From: Solimonas flava DSM 18980
GTDB taxonomy: Bacteria > Pseudomonadota > Gammaproteobacteria > Nevskiales > Nevskiaceae
Direction: 5' to 3'
Length of the DNA: 64,000 bases
NCBI RefSeq assembly: GCF_000426685.1
Contig: NZ_AUFV01000001.1
Location: forward strand, 1-64,000
The position numbers and the translations under genes are program-made. Below, piece after piece: positions 8,891-18,430 of the stretch (its first letter is position 1; every line of letters starts with the position of its first letter). The notes under the pieces were generated by a model, which saw nothing but the letters and a program-made list of their open reading frames with translations, made no database searches and was not told the DNA's origin.

Positions 8891-11767
8891 CTACAGCGCG
8901 CGAATGCGTGCTTCCTGATCCTTCAGCGCGGCGATGTCGGCCTGCTGCTTGGCGTTGAGTTCGCGGGCCTGCTGCTGCACCGCTTCCGGCGCCTTGCCGA
9001 AGCTCGGGTTGGCGATGCGCGCGCTGGTTTTCTCGAAATCGCTCTCGAGCTTGGCGATCTGCTTGGCGAGGCGCGCCAGTTCGGCGTCCTTGTCGATCAG
9101 GCCGGCCATCGGCACCAGCAGCTTGGCGCTGCCGAGCAGGGCGGTCGCCGACTGCGGCGCCGCCTCGCCGGGACCGAGCACGCGCGGCGTCTCGACGCGG
9201 GCGAGGAATTCGATCGCCTTTTCCATCTTCGCGAGCCGCGCGAGATCGTCGGCGCCGGCGTCCTGCACCAGCAGCGGCAGCGGCTTGCCCGGCGCGATAT
9301 TCATCTCGCCGCGGATCTGGCGCACGCCGAGGATCAGTGCCTTCAGCCACTCGATGTCGACCTCGGCGGCCTCGTCGATCTTCGCCGCGTCGGCGAGCGG
9401 GTAGGGCCGGTGCATGATGGTCGTCTGGTCCGCCGGCACGCCGGCCAGTGGCGCGACGCGCTGCCAGATTTCCTCGGTAATGAACGGCATCAGCGGATGC
9501 AGCAGGCGCAGCCAGGCTTCGAGCACGCGCACCAGCGTGCGTCGCGTGCCGCGCTGCTGGGCCTCGCTGCCCTGCTGCAGCGCCGGCTTGCTCAGCTCCA
9601 GATACCAGTCGCAGTACTCGTTCCAGATGAACTGGTAGAGCGCGGTCGCGAGCAGATCGAAGCGATAAGTCGCGAAGTGCTCGGCGGCTTCGGCTTCGAG
9701 CTTCTGCAGCCGCGAGACGATCCAGCGGTCGGCGTCGGACAGCTCGACCGGCAGCGTGGCGTCGAGCCCGCAATCGCGGCTTGCGCCTTGCGCCGACGCC
9801 CCTTCTGGCGTCGTGCCTTCCGGCGCGTCCGGCGCGATGTTCATCAGCACGTAGCGCGCCGCGTTCCAGATCTTGTTGCAGAAGTTGCGGTAGCCGGCGG
9901 CGCGGCCGGCGTCGAAGCGGATGTCGCGACCCTGCGTGGCCAGCGCCGCGAAGGTGAAGCGCAGCGCGTCGACGCCGACCGCCTCGATGCCCTTCGGATA
10001 ATCCTTGCGCGTCTTGGCTTCGATCTTCGGCGCGGTCTCCGGCTTCATCAGGCCGGTCGTGCGCTTCTTGACGAGTTCATCGAGCGAGATGCCGTCCACC
10101 ACATCCAGCGGGTCGAGGACATTGCCCTTCGACTTCGACATCTTGTTGCCTTCCGGATCGCGGACCAGGCCGGTGATGTAGACCTCGCGGAACGGCACGT
10201 CCTTCAGGAAGTACTGGCCCATCATCACCATGCGCGCGACCCAGAAGAAGATGATGTCGAAGCCGGTGACGAGCACGCTCGACGGGTACCACTTCTTCAG
10301 CGCTTCGGTCTGCTCCGGCCAGCCGAGCGTCGCCATCGGCCAGATGTCGGAGCTGAACCAGGTGTCGAAGACGTCTTCGTCCTGGCGCAGCTTCAGGTCC
10401 GCGGCGAGCCGGTGTTTGGCGCGCACCTCGGCCTCGTCGCGGCCGACGTAGACATTGCCAGCCTCGTCATACCAGGCCGGGATGCGGTGGCCCCACCACA
10501 GCTGGCGGCTGATGCACCAGTCCTGGATGTTGTGCAGCCAGTGGAAGTAGGTGCTCTTCCAGTTGTCCGGCACGAAGCGGATGCGGCCGGATTCGACCGC
10601 GTCGATCGCCGGCTTGGTGATCGCCGCATAGCCGCCCGGCCGGCCGTCGGCGAGGGTTTCGCGCGTCAGGTCGACGAACCACTGATCCGTCAGGTACGGC
10701 TCGACGACGGCGCCGCTGCGGTCGCCGCGCGGCACCTTGAGCTTGTGGTCCTCGATCTTGTCGACGAGGCCGAGCGCTTCGAGGTCGGCGACGATCTGTT
10801 TGCGCGCGACGTAGCGGTCGAGGCCGCGGTAGGTCGCCGGCGCCTCGTCGTTGATCGTCGCGGTCGGCGTGAAGATATTGATCAGCGGCAGCTGGTGACG
10901 TTGGCCGAGCGCATAGTCGTTGAAGTCGTGCGCCGGCGTGATCTTCACGCAGCCGGTGCCGAACTCGCGGTCGACGTAATCGTCGGCGATGATCGGGATC
11001 TCGCGATGGGTCAGCGGCAGCCGCACGGTCTTGCCGACCAGATGCCGGTAGCGCTCGTCTTCCGGATGCACGGCGACGGCGGTGTCGCCGAGCATCGTTT
11101 CCGGACGCGTGGTGGCGACGACGATGTAATCCTTGCCGTCGGCGGTTTGCGCGCCGTGCGCGAGCGGATAGCGGAAATGCCAGAGCTTGCCGTTTTCTTC
11201 CTCGCTGACGACTTCGAGGTCGGAGATCGCGGTCAGCAGCACCGGGTCCCAGTTGACGAGGCGCTTGCCGCGATAGATCAGGCCGGCCTCGTGCAGCCGC
11301 ACGAAGTGCTCGACGACGGCCTTGGAGTACGACGGGTCCATCGTGAACGCTTCGCGCGACCAGTCGACCGAGCTGCCCATGCGGCGGATCTGGCTGCCGA
11401 TCGTGCCGGCCGAGTACTTCTTCCACTCCCAGACCTTGTCGACAAACTTCTCGCGGCCGAGTTCGAGGCGCGGCGGCTCGCCGGCGAGCTTGAGATTGCG
11501 CTCGACGACCATTTGCGTGGCGATGCCGGCGTGATCGGTGCCCGGCTGCCACAGCGTGTCGCGGCCCTGCATGCGGGCATGGCGGATCAGCGCGTCCATC
11601 ACCGTGTGCTGGAAGGCGTGGCCCATGTGCAGCGTGCCGGTGACGTTCGGCGGCGGGATCATGATGCTGTACGGCTCGCCGTGGCCGGACGGGGCGTAGC
11701 AGCCGTTCTGTTCCCAGAACTCGCGCCAGCGCGCTTCGACATCGCGCGGTTCGAAAGTCTTGTCCAT
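8891..11767 (-). CDS. valS: Valine--tRNA ligase
   Basis: Class Ia aminoacyl-tRNA synthetase that charges tRNA-Val and edits misactivated threonine; cytoplasmic and essential. The 958-residue length is normal for bacterial ValRS. The HIGH signature is HMGH at residues 47-50 within [13 protein letters not shown], and KMSKS is at about 542-546. The C-terminal 70 residues are Lys/Ala/Leu-rich and coiled-coil-like, as in ValRS. A short Ala/Gly-rich insertion near residue 660 looks lineage-specific. The ATG at 11767 gives the usual short N-terminus ([10 protein letters not shown]). It follows holC and a small lipoprotein gene on the same strand; holC-valS linkage is common in Proteobacteria. Confidence 0.97.
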   Translation of the reverse strand: MDKTFEPRDVEARWREFWEQNGCYAPSGHGEPYSIMIPPPNVTGTLHMGHAFQHTVMDALIRHARMQGRDTLWQPGTDHAGIATQMVVERNLKLAGEPPRLELGREKFVDKVWEWKKYSAGTIGSQIRRMGSSVDWSREAFTMDPSYSKAVVEHFVRLHEAGLIYRGKRLVNWDPVLLTAISDLEVVSEEENGKLWHFRYPLAHGAQTADGKDYIVVATTRPETMLGDTAVAVHPEDERYRHLVGKTVRLPLTHREIPIIADDYVDREFGTGCVKITPAHDFNDYALGQRHQLPLINIFTPTATINDEAPATYRGLDRYVARKQIVADLEALGLVDKIEDHKLKVPRGDRSGAVVEPYLTDQWFVDLTRETLADGRPGGYAAITKPAIDAVESGRIRFVPDNWKSTYFHWLHNIQDWCISRQLWWGHRIPAWYDEAGNVYVGRDEAEVRAKHRLAADLKLRQDEDVFDTWFSSDIWPMATLGWPEQTEALKKWYPSSVLVTGFDIIFFWVARMVMMGQYFLKDVPFREVYITGLVRDPEGNKMSKSKGNVLDPLDVVDGISLDELVKKRTTGLMKPETAPKIEAKTRKDYPKGIEAVGVDALRFTFAALATQGRDIRFDAGRAAGYRNFCNKIWNAARYVLMNIAPDAPEGTTPEGASAQGASRDCGLDATLPVELSDADRWIVSRLQKLEAEAAEHFATYRFDLLATALYQFIWNEYCDWYLELSKPALQQGSEAQQRGTRRTLVRVLEAWLRLLHPLMPFITEEIWQRVAPLAGVPADQTTIMHRPYPLADAAKIDEAAEVDIEWLKALILGVRQIRGEMNIAPGKPLPLLVQDAGADDLARLAKMEKAIEFLARVETPRVLGPGEAAPQSATALLGSAKLLVPMAGLIDKDAELARLAKQIAKLESDFEKTSARIANPSFGKAPEAVQQQARELNAKQQADIAALKDQEARIRAL

Positions 11768-11859
11768 GGAGCGTCTTGAAGTCGTGGGCGGCGCGCGCGA
11801 ACGGATCGCGCGCAAAAAAGGGGCGTTATTCTAGGGCTTGCGGGCGTGGCCCGCGCAGC

Positions 11860-12249
11860 TCAGCGCGACTGGCAGTCGGGCCCGCGCGTGACCTCGACGC
11901 CGGCGACCGTGCCGCCGGCACCCGGCAGCAGTACGACCTGGTCGCGGTTCTCGCAGGCGAAGCTGATCTTGGCCGGGCGCTTCGTGCACTGCATGAAGCG
12001 GGCGTCCTCGTGGTCGCGGCCGCTCTCGTCGGTGTAGGCGCCGCGCTTGAACGGGCCGCAAGAGAAATTGAGGCTGGACAGGCGCGCCGTGGCTTCCTCG
12101 AAGTCGAGACCGATCGGCACCTCGCGGTGCACGCGGCTGACGACGTCCGGCTCCGGCGTCTGGCTGAAATAGCTGCAGGCGGCGAGCAGGCCGGCGAGCG
12201 CCAGCAGCGGCAGCCGGAGGATGGAAGCGGAGAGCGGGCGTGTGATCAC
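11860..12249 (-). CDS. Small predicted lipoprotein between holC and valS
   Basis: A 129-residue protein of unknown function with a lipoprotein signal (hydrophobic stretch residues 10-22, lipobox LLAAC, Cys25). The mature part has four cysteines (in FSCGPF, QCTKR, FACEN and PDCQS), which could form two disulfides in the periplasm. It starts with GTG at 12249, and the overlap GTGA with the holC stop argues for translational coupling. I do not recognise a family. Gene order holC, this gene, valS is unusual, because holC is normally next to valS. Reading frame and lipobox support a real gene. Confidence 0.7.
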   Translation of the reverse strand: MITRPLSASILRLPLLALAGLLAACSYFSQTPEPDVVSRVHREVPIGLDFEEATARLSSLNFSCGPFKRGAYTDESGRDHEDARFMQCTKRPAKISFACENRDQVVLLPGAGGTVAGVEVTRGPDCQSR

Positions 12250-12683
12250 AGGTTGTGGGTGGCCAGTTCGTAGCCACGGTCGCGGTAGAACTTGTAGCGC
12301 TCGCGGGATTTCGCGCGACCCTGCGGGTCGGCGGCGACGATCTCGAGTACGCGCTCGAAGCGGCTGAAGAAATCCGGCACGTCCAGGCCCAGGTTGAGCA
12401 TCACGCCGTGGTGGCTGTCCGGCGGTTCGCTGTCGCCGATCAGTACCGTCGGCAGCGGGGCGTCCGGCGCGCGCCCGGCGTGGCGCTCGTGGGCGATGAA
12501 GCCGCCCTGGCGATAGGTCCACAGGGCGATGTCGAGATCCTCGGCCAGCGCCGGATCGGGGACGCGCGCGTAAATGCGATGACCGCCGGCGCTGGCTTTC
12601 TCGCACAGCTTGCAGGCGGTCAGCACCGGACCGCCGGTCTCGGCCGCGCCTTCCCGGAGGATGTAGAAATCGATCCGCGTCAT
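12246..12683 (-). CDS. holC: DNA polymerase III subunit chi
   Basis: Chi subunit of the clamp-loader-associated chi-psi pair, which links the replicase to single-strand binding protein. The 145 residues follow the family pattern: N-terminal RIDFYIL strand, CKLCEKA around residues 24-30, an LWTYRQGGFIAHE segment near 54-66, PTVLIGDSEPP near 77-87, and a C-terminal RFERVLEIV helix. The ATG at 12683 is the only good start. It overlaps the following lipoprotein gene by four bases and sits downstream of a phosphoethanolamine transferase gene rather than directly after pepA, the more usual neighbour. Confidence 0.93.
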   Translation of the reverse strand: MTRIDFYILREGAAETGGPVLTACKLCEKASAGGHRIYARVPDPALAEDLDIALWTYRQGGFIAHERHAGRAPDAPLPTVLIGDSEPPDSHHGVMLNLGLDVPDFFSRFERVLEIVAADPQGRAKSRERYKFYRDRGYELATHNL

Positions 12684-12711
12684 GCGCCCATTCTATGCGA
12701 ACGGGCGAGGC

Positions 12712-14337
12712 TCAATCGTGGCGGCGCCGCGACGGCGTGTAGGGGCGATCGCCGACGAAGCGGGCCTGCGGCCGGAACTGCTCGCCGAGCAGCGCCAGCT
12801 GCGGGAGGTCGAAACGGGTGCGGATGCGGGCCAGGTCGAGGACGGTCCAGTCGAGCAGGTCGGTCTGGAACGGCCGGCCTTCGAGCTGGGCGTCGGTCCG
12901 GGCATCGGGCGTTTTCGACAGCCAGACGAAGAACGGTACGGTGACGCCCGGTTCGCTCAAGGTGTGGCCGGCGAAATCGCGCGTGTGGCCGACTTCCTGG
13001 GCGTGGTCGGAGGTATAGAGGAAGGCGCCGGAGCGGCTGTCGTCGTCGGCTTTGAAGCTGCGCAGCAGGCGCGCGATGACGGCGTCCTGGTAGAGCATGG
13101 CGTTGTCGTAGCTGTTGCGTTGCAGGCGCACCCAGGGCGAGCGTGCGTCCTTGCGCATCTGCTCGATCACCGCGTCATCGACGCCGGAGAAGTGCTTGTA
13201 CTCGGGCGGCGAACGCATTTCGTAGTGCGGATGCGCGCCGAGCAGGTGGACGACGATCAGCTTGCGCGGCGCGTCGTCGCGCAGCGCCTCTTCCCACGGC
13301 GGCAACACGCCTTCGTCGAGCTTGCGATCGCCGCGCGAGCCGCCGCTGTTGACGATGCGCACGACGTCGGCCTCGGCCGCGAAGCGCGGGTTGATGTAGC
13401 GGTCATGCTGGTTGGAGATCCAGTAGGTCTTGTAGCCGGCCGCCTTGGCGAGCAGCAGCACGCTCGGTTCGGCCTCATCGTCGAGCGGGTGGTCGACCTC
13501 GGCCGGCGTCAGCATCAGCCGGAACGAGGCGACCGTGCCGGAGGCGCCGGAGATCACGTCCTGGAACACCACGGCGTCGGCGGTTTCGCGCAGCAGCTGC
13601 GGCGTGGTCGCGCGCGGATAGCCGTAGAGCTGCCAGTTCCAGCGGTTGGTGCTTTCGCCGATCACCAGGACGACGGTATTGCGCGCCGGGCCGACGTAGG
13701 TCGGCTGCCACTCCGGCAGCTTGCGCTCGGCGAGCAGGCGCTTCTCGTCGATCTGTTCGATCTTGTCCTGGAAGCGCTGATACTGCGCCAGCTGGCTGGG
13801 CCAGAACAGCAGCGGATTGGCGCGGCGGAAAGTGGGGTTGGCGTGCAGGCCGACGAAGATCACCAACAGGCCGACCGCCCATCGGGCCCGGGCGTGGCGC
13901 AACCTTTCGCCGTCGGCGCGCAGATAGAGCAGCGCGGCGAACAGCAGCAGGCCGGCGAGCAGGAACTGCGCGATCTGCGCCCCGTATTGGCTGAAGAATT
14001 CGAGACTCTCGTCGACCGAGGTGTTGCCGATCGCATCGAGCACCAGCACCGTGTCCGGCTTGGTCTGATAGAGAGCGATCAGGAAGCCCTTGAGCGCGAG
14101 GTCGACGGCGAAGGCGGCGCACCAGAGGCGGTAGCCGATGCGCTGCGCCGCCGGATGGGCGAGGCGCAGCAGCGGGTAGCCGCCGAGCAGGAAGACGAGC
14201 GCCGCCTTGGCCGCTTCGCGCCAGCCGGCGTCGAGCAGCAGGTAGGCACACAGGACCACCGCGCCGGCGAGCGGCAGGCCGTAGCGTCGTGCCCAAGTGG
14301 CACCGCGCGGCCAGGCCGCGATCAAGGCCGCATTCAT
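12712..14337 (-). CDS. Phosphoethanolamine transferase (CptA/EptA-like, alkaline phosphatase superfamily)
   Basis: Inner-membrane enzyme of 541 residues predicted to move phosphoethanolamine from phosphatidylethanolamine to a lipopolysaccharide acceptor (core sugar or lipid A) on the periplasmic face. Five hydrophobic segments lie in the first 165 residues. The soluble domain begins with VVLVIGESTNRWNWQLYGYP (Glu228 a metal ligand in the family). The presumed nucleophile is Thr268 in SGASGTVAS, and YTSDHAQEVG carries the Asp-His metal site. GESTNRWN and the short linker are closer to CptA/YhbX than to EptA. Acceptor specificity is inferred, not shown. The gene is inserted between pepA and holC, 28 bases before holC. 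Confidence 0.85.
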   Translation of the reverse strand: MNAALIAAWPRGATWARRYGLPLAGAVVLCAYLLLDAGWREAAKAALVFLLGGYPLLRLAHPAAQRIGYRLWCAAFAVDLALKGFLIALYQTKPDTVLVLDAIGNTSVDESLEFFSQYGAQIAQFLLAGLLLFAALLYLRADGERLRHARARWAVGLLVIFVGLHANPTFRRANPLLFWPSQLAQYQRFQDKIEQIDEKRLLAERKLPEWQPTYVGPARNTVVLVIGESTNRWNWQLYGYPRATTPQLLRETADAVVFQDVISGASGTVASFRLMLTPAEVDHPLDDEAEPSVLLLAKAAGYKTYWISNQHDRYINPRFAAEADVVRIVNSGGSRGDRKLDEGVLPPWEEALRDDAPRKLIVVHLLGAHPHYEMRSPPEYKHFSGVDDAVIEQMRKDARSPWVRLQRNSYDNAMLYQDAVIARLLRSFKADDDSRSGAFLYTSDHAQEVGHTRDFAGHTLSEPGVTVPFFVWLSKTPDARTDAQLEGRPFQTDLLDWTVLDLARIRTRFDLPQLALLGEQFRPQARFVGDRPYTPSRRRHD

Positions 14338-14406
14338 CGAATCACTTCCCCGAACCCCATGCGATCGTATTGCAGTTTGCGTGCCGTCCGCTGATGGAGG
14401 CGCGAG

Positions 14407-14428
14407 GGCGCCGGGCCGTACCGGCGCC
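14407..14428 (-). terminator. Hairpin downstream of pepA
   Basis: GGCGCCGG-GCCGTA-CCGGCGCC is a perfect 8-bp stem with a 6-base loop in the gap between pepA and the phosphoethanolamine transferase gene. It is the second of two hairpins there. No T-run follows on the minus strand. Confidence 0.4.
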
Positions 14429-14446
14429 GCCGTGCGCCGTGGTCCG

Positions 14447-14472
14447 AGGGCCTGTCAGCGTTAACGGGCCCT
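14447..14472 (-). terminator. Hairpin overlapping the pepA stop codon
   Basis: AGGGCCTGT and ACGGGCCCT (one G-U type mismatch) pair around an 8-base loop; the right arm overlaps the pepA TAG. The arm GGGCCTGTCA is identical to the first ten bases of the insertion-sequence end at position 323, and both sit against a CTAG at a gene end. It may be a terminator, an insertion-sequence remnant, or a preferred insertion target. Confidence 0.45.
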
Positions 14473-15985
14473 AGTCCTGTTCCTTCTTGGCGGCGACGTT
14501 GACCAGATACTGCGTCAGCAGCGGCACCGGCCGTCCCGTCGACTTCTTGCCGATCGAGGCGGTGCCGGCGACGTCGAGATGCGCCCACTTCATCTTCTTG
14601 GTGAAGCGGTGCAGGAAGGTCGCGCCGATGATCGCGCCGGCTTCGCGGGCGCCGCGCGTGGCGATGTTGGCGACGTCGGCGAACTCGCTCTTGATGTTTT
14701 CGTCGTATTCCGGCCACAGCGGCAGTTCCCAGGCGCGGTCGCCGACCTGCTCGCCGGCGTTCAGCAGCGCGCGGCCCAGCGCCGGCGTATTGCTGAACAG
14801 GCCCGAGGCGACGCTGCCGAGTGCGACCACGCAGGCGCCGGTCAGCGTCGCCATGTCGATGCAGGTGACCGGCTCGTACTCCTTCTCGACGTAGCTGAGC
14901 GCGTCGCAGAGGATCAGGCGGCCTTCGGCGTCGGTGTTGAGCACCTCGATCGTGATGCCGGCCATGCTGGTGACGATGTCGCCCGGCTTGTTGGCGTCGC
15001 CGTTGATGAGGTTCTCGCTTGCGGCGACCACGCCGACGACGTTGATCGGCAGCTTGAGTTCGGCGATCGCGGTCAGCGTGCCGAACACTGCGGCGCCGCC
15101 GCACATGTCGAATTTCATCTCGTCCATCTGCGCCGCCGGCTTGATCGAGATGCCGCCGGCGTCGAAGGTCAGACCCTTGCCGACCAGCGCGATCGGCCGC
15201 TCGCCCTTGGGCCCCTTCAGGTATTCCATGACGATCAGCTTCGGCGGCTGGCTGGAGCCCTTGGCGACCGACAGCAGCGCGCCCATGCCGAGCTTTTCCA
15301 TCTCGGGCTTGTCGAGGATCTTGGTCTTGATCGGGTACTGCGTCGCCAGCTGTTTGGCGCGCTCGGCGAGATAGGTCGGCGTGCAGATGTTGCCCGGCAG
15401 GTTGCCGAGATCCTTGGCCAGCGCCACGCCCTTGGCGATCGCCAGCGCCTCGGCGAGGCCGCGCTCGCCGGCCGGCAGGTCGGAGCGGCGCGGCACGTCG
15501 AAGGTATAGCGTTCGAGCTTCGGCGGCTGAACCTCTTCGCGCGCGCGCGCGCCGCGGCATTCGTCGAAGCTGTAGAAGACGTCCTCGGTGGCGGTCAGCG
15601 CGTGGGCGACGTTCCACTGGAAGTCGCGATTCTTGATCGTCAGGTGCGTCAGGTAGGACACCGCATCGATCGCGCCGGTCTGGCGCAGCGCGCGGGCGAC
15701 GGCCGCCTGAACCTTGCGGAACGCGGTTTCGTCAAAGTTGCGTTCCTTGCCGAGACCGACGAGCATCACGCGATCCGCGAAAGTGCCCGCGACGTTGTGC
15801 AGGATCAGCGTCGAGCCGAGCTTGCCGTCCATGTCGCCGCGGCGCATCACCGTGGCGATCGCGCCGTCGCTGACGCGGTCGATCGTCTCGGCGGCCTCGG
15901 TCGGCGAACGGCGATCAAAAATGCCGACGATGACGCACGCGACGCGCTGTTTTTCGGGATTTCCGCTTTTTACAAAGTATTCCAT
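14471..15985 (-). CDS. pepA: Leucyl aminopeptidase (M17)
   Basis: Cytosolic hexameric metallo-aminopeptidase that removes N-terminal residues from peptides; in E. coli PepA also binds DNA at pyrimidine-biosynthesis and Xer recombination sites. The 504-residue length is standard. The M17 signature NTDAEGRL is at about residues 347-354, and the metal-binding segment VGKGLTFDAGGISIKP precedes it at about 264-279, with the conserved Lys and Asp residues. The ATG at 15985 gives MEYFVKSGNP, the usual M17 N-terminus. Divergent from lptF, as in E. coli. A perfect 26-bp dyad lies about 100 bases upstream, over the predicted promoter. Confidence 0.96.
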   Translation of the reverse strand: MEYFVKSGNPEKQRVACVIVGIFDRRSPTEAAETIDRVSDGAIATVMRRGDMDGKLGSTLILHNVAGTFADRVMLVGLGKERNFDETAFRKVQAAVARALRQTGAIDAVSYLTHLTIKNRDFQWNVAHALTATEDVFYSFDECRGARAREEVQPPKLERYTFDVPRRSDLPAGERGLAEALAIAKGVALAKDLGNLPGNICTPTYLAERAKQLATQYPIKTKILDKPEMEKLGMGALLSVAKGSSQPPKLIVMEYLKGPKGERPIALVGKGLTFDAGGISIKPAAQMDEMKFDMCGGAAVFGTLTAIAELKLPINVVGVVAASENLINGDANKPGDIVTSMAGITIEVLNTDAEGRLILCDALSYVEKEYEPVTCIDMATLTGACVVALGSVASGLFSNTPALGRALLNAGEQVGDRAWELPLWPEYDENIKSEFADVANIATRGAREAGAIIGATFLHRFTKKMKWAHLDVAGTASIGKKSTGRPVPLLTQYLVNVAAKKEQD

Positions 15986-16084
15986 GGACGGACTCGGCTC
16001 TTTGAGGCTCTTCAGGTTTCACGCGACTCCGGGCCGACCTGCCCTCGATACTGGGGCAGCGGCAGCCAGGGCCGAAAAACCTTT

Positions 16085-16110
16085 TAGAATGTGAGAAGTT
16101 TCACATTCTA
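16085..16110. promoter_or_regulatory. Perfect 26-bp dyad with CRP-like core between pepA and lptF
   Basis: TAGAATGTGA-GAAGTT-TCACATTCTA has two perfectly matching 10-base arms around six bases. The core TGTGA-N6-TCACA equals the CRP/Vfr consensus half-sites. It overlaps the -10 of the predicted pepA promoter, where binding would repress rather than activate, and could also influence lptF about 160 bases away. The identity of the binding protein is inferred. Confidence 0.75.
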
Positions 16111-16132
16111 GCGCTTGAATCCGCCGGAACAA
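16105..16132 (-). promoter_or_regulatory. Predicted pepA promoter
   Basis: On the minus strand TTGTTC (16132-16127) and TAGAAT (16110-16105) are 16 bases apart, a reasonable sigma70 promoter. Transcription would start near 16098, giving a leader of about 110 bases before the pepA ATG. The -10 is part of the dyad. Confidence 0.5.
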
Positions 16133-16271
16133 GCAGGGGAATTCCCGATTTACCGTTTTCCGGCGGTCGAATTTGAATGATCCGCCTGCGCGGGGTGAGG
16201 TGACGGCAGGGCGCGTGGGCCGCGCCGGCGGTCATCCTCCTGGCGCGGGCGGGAACGACGTTTGGAGAGAG

Positions 16272-17366
16272 ATGAAAGGCGTACTCGGACGCTATCTGCT
16301 GCGTGAGGCGGGCAGTGCCTGGCTCGGCGTGACGCTGGTGCTGCTGGCGATCATGCTGTCGACACGATTCGCCCGCTATCTGGCGCAGGCGGCTGCCGGC
16401 GAGCTGCCGCAGAACCTGCTGCTGCAGGTGGCGGCGCTGTCGAGCCTGCAATATCTGGTGCTGCTGATTCCGGTATCGCTGCTGCTCGCCGTGATGATGG
16501 CGCTCGGACGCCTGTACCAGGACAACGAGATCGCGGCGATGACGGGCTGCGGCGTGGGACTGTGGCCGCTGTACCGGCCGTTTCTGCTGCTCGGCGCCGG
16601 CCTGGCGGTGCTGACCGCGCTGCTCGCGTTCCAGGTCGGGCCCTGGGCGGGCCGCACCTCGGATTACCTCGTCAAGGACGCGGTGCGCTTCATCAAGTTC
16701 AATCCGTTCGAGGAAGGCCATTTCAAGTCGATCGCCGACGGCCGCGCCGTGGTCTTCACCGAGCGGATGAGCGCCGACGGCAGTCAGCTCGACAATGTCA
16801 TCGCCGAAGTGCGCGAGGCGCACGGCGCCAGCTTCGTCACGGCGCGCAGCGGCTCGCAGTCCGTCGATGCCGCCACGGGTGCGCGCGAAGTCGTGCTCGA
16901 GCAGGGCTACCGCTACGTCGGCGAGCCGGGCACGACCCGCTTCGATGTCATGCACTTCGATCGGCTGACGACCCATATCAACCCGCCGGCGTTTCTCTAC
17001 AGCAGTTCCAAGCGCAAGATCCAGCCGACCGGCGAACTGCTCGGCACCGGTGATCCGCGCGACCGTGCGGAACTCGAATGGCGCATCGGTGCGCCGATTG
17101 CGGTGTTCGTGCTGGCCCTGCTGGCGGTACCGCTGTCGTACGTGCGGCCGCGCCAGGGGCGCTACGGCAAGCTGGTGCTCGGCATCGTCGCCTACCTGAT
17201 TTATTCGCAGCTGATGGGCATCGCGCAGTCCTGGGTCGCCAAGGACAAGCCGATCGGCGCGCTCGGCCTGTGGTGGGTGCACGGGCTGATGCTGGCGCTC
17301 GCGCTGTTCCTGATCGCGCGACAGCAGAACTGGCTGCGCCTGCGTGGCCGCCGGAGCCGCGCATGA
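16272..17366 (+). CDS. lptF: LPS export ABC transporter permease LptF
   Basis: One of the two membrane subunits of the LptB2FG ATP-driven extractor that pulls lipopolysaccharide from the inner membrane into the Lpt bridge. The 364 residues show the LptF/LptG (YjgP/YjgQ) layout: three membrane helices in the first 125 residues, a periplasmic beta-jellyroll domain (about 130-270), then three helices at the C-terminus. The motif LGRLYQDNEIAAMTGCG around residues 77-93 is the coupling-helix region that contacts LptB. A GGAGAGAG site directly before the ATG at 16272 fixes the start. Four-base overlap with lptG. Confidence 0.95.
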   Translation: MKGVLGRYLLREAGSAWLGVTLVLLAIMLSTRFARYLAQAAAGELPQNLLLQVAALSSLQYLVLLIPVSLLLAVMMALGRLYQDNEIAAMTGCGVGLWPLYRPFLLLGAGLAVLTALLAFQVGPWAGRTSDYLVKDAVRFIKFNPFEEGHFKSIADGRAVVFTERMSADGSQLDNVIAEVREAHGASFVTARSGSQSVDAATGAREVVLEQGYRYVGEPGTTRFDVMHFDRLTTHINPPAFLYSSSKRKIQPTGELLGTGDPRDRAELEWRIGAPIAVFVLALLAVPLSYVRPRQGRYGKLVLGIVAYLIYSQLMGIAQSWVAKDKPIGALGLWWVHGLMLALALFLIARQQNWLRLRGRRSRA

Positions 17367-18430
17367 CCCGGCGCCTGACGCAGCATCTGGTCACGCACAT
17401 CGCCAGCTTCTCGGCGATCGTCGCGCTGGCGCTGGTGGCGATCTACACCTTCATCAGCTTCGTCTCCGAGATCGACCAGGCCGGGCAGGGCGGCTTCGGC
17501 GTGGTCCAGCTGCTGTACTACACGGTCATGATGGTGCCGACCGGCCTGTATACGCTGATGCCGGTCATCGCCCTGCTCGGCACCCTGATGGGGCTCGGCA
17601 CGCTGGCGGCGCAGAACGAGATCACGGCGATGCGCGCGGCCGGCATGACGGTGATGCAGATCGGCGCGGCGGCGCTGCTGGCCGGCGTGCTGTTCGGCGG
17701 ACTCGAAGTGCTGCTCGGCGACGTGCTCGCGCCGGCCGGCACGCAGGCGGCGCGCGATTTTCGCGACCAGGCCAAGGACGGTGCGCCGGCCGGTCTGGCG
17801 ACGCGCCCGGTCTGGCTGCGCGACGGCTCCGCCGTCATGCACATCGGCACGCTGATCTCGGAGCGCGAAGTCGCCGAGCTGGAGATCTACCAGCTCGGCG
17901 ACGATCTTTCCCTGCAGTCCGTGCTGCGCGCCGAGCACGGCGAGTACGTCGACGGGCATTGGCGCCTGACCGGCATTGCCCGCACGCGCTTCGAGGGCGA
18001 GCACGCGGTCGCCGAGCACCTCGATCAGCTCGACAGCCAGGGGCACCTGTCGCCCGACGTCCTGCGCCTGTTCGTGCTCGAGGCCGACAGCCTGACGACG
18101 CCGGGCCTGATGCGGCTGATCGCCTATCTCGACCGCAACGGTCTCGACACGCGCAGCTACCGGCTGTCGCTGTGGCGCAAGATCGTCACGCCGTTGACCG
18201 TGGTGGCGATGATGCTGTTCGCGGTGCCATTCGTGATCGGCTCGCAGCGCGGCGGTGGCGCCGGTCAGCGACTGCTGGTCGGCATCGTCGTCGGCCTAGT
18301 GTTCTACGTCGTCAATGAGGTCACCGCGAGCATCGGGCAGATCCTCGGCTGGCCGCCCTTGCTCGCGGCCGGCCTGCCGACGCTGGCGCTGGCCGGCCTC
18401 GCGGCCTGGCGTCTGCAGCGCGCGCGTTGA
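17363..18430 (+). CDS. lptG: LPS export ABC transporter permease LptG
   Basis: Second membrane subunit of the LptB2FG lipopolysaccharide extractor, 355 residues. It has the same six-helix plus periplasmic domain arrangement as LptF, with the coupling-region sequence LGTLAAQNEITAMRAAGM around residues 76-93 and conserved C-terminal helices with WRKIVTPLTVVAMMLFAVPFV. The ATG at 17363 overlaps the lptF stop codon (ATGA), so the subunits are made by coupled translation, as expected for a 1:1 complex. The lptB partner gene is not in the window. Confidence 0.95.
   Translation: MTRRLTQHLVTHIASFSAIVALALVAIYTFISFVSEIDQAGQGGFGVVQLLYYTVMMVPTGLYTLMPVIALLGTLMGLGTLAAQNEITAMRAAGMTVMQIGAAALLAGVLFGGLEVLLGDVLAPAGTQAARDFRDQAKDGAPAGLATRPVWLRDGSAVMHIGTLISEREVAELEIYQLGDDLSLQSVLRAEHGEYVDGHWRLTGIARTRFEGEHAVAEHLDQLDSQGHLSPDVLRLFVLEADSLTTPGLMRLIAYLDRNGLDTRSYRLSLWRKIVTPLTVVAMMLFAVPFVIGSQRGGGAGQRLLVGIVVGLVFYVVNEVTASIGQILGWPPLLAAGLPTLALAGLAAWRLQRAR

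Noticed and set aside
16085-16110. Dyad between pepA and lptF as an intrinsic terminator
   Set aside because: It lies between divergent genes, is AT-rich in the arms and has no T-run, so a protein-binding site is more likely.
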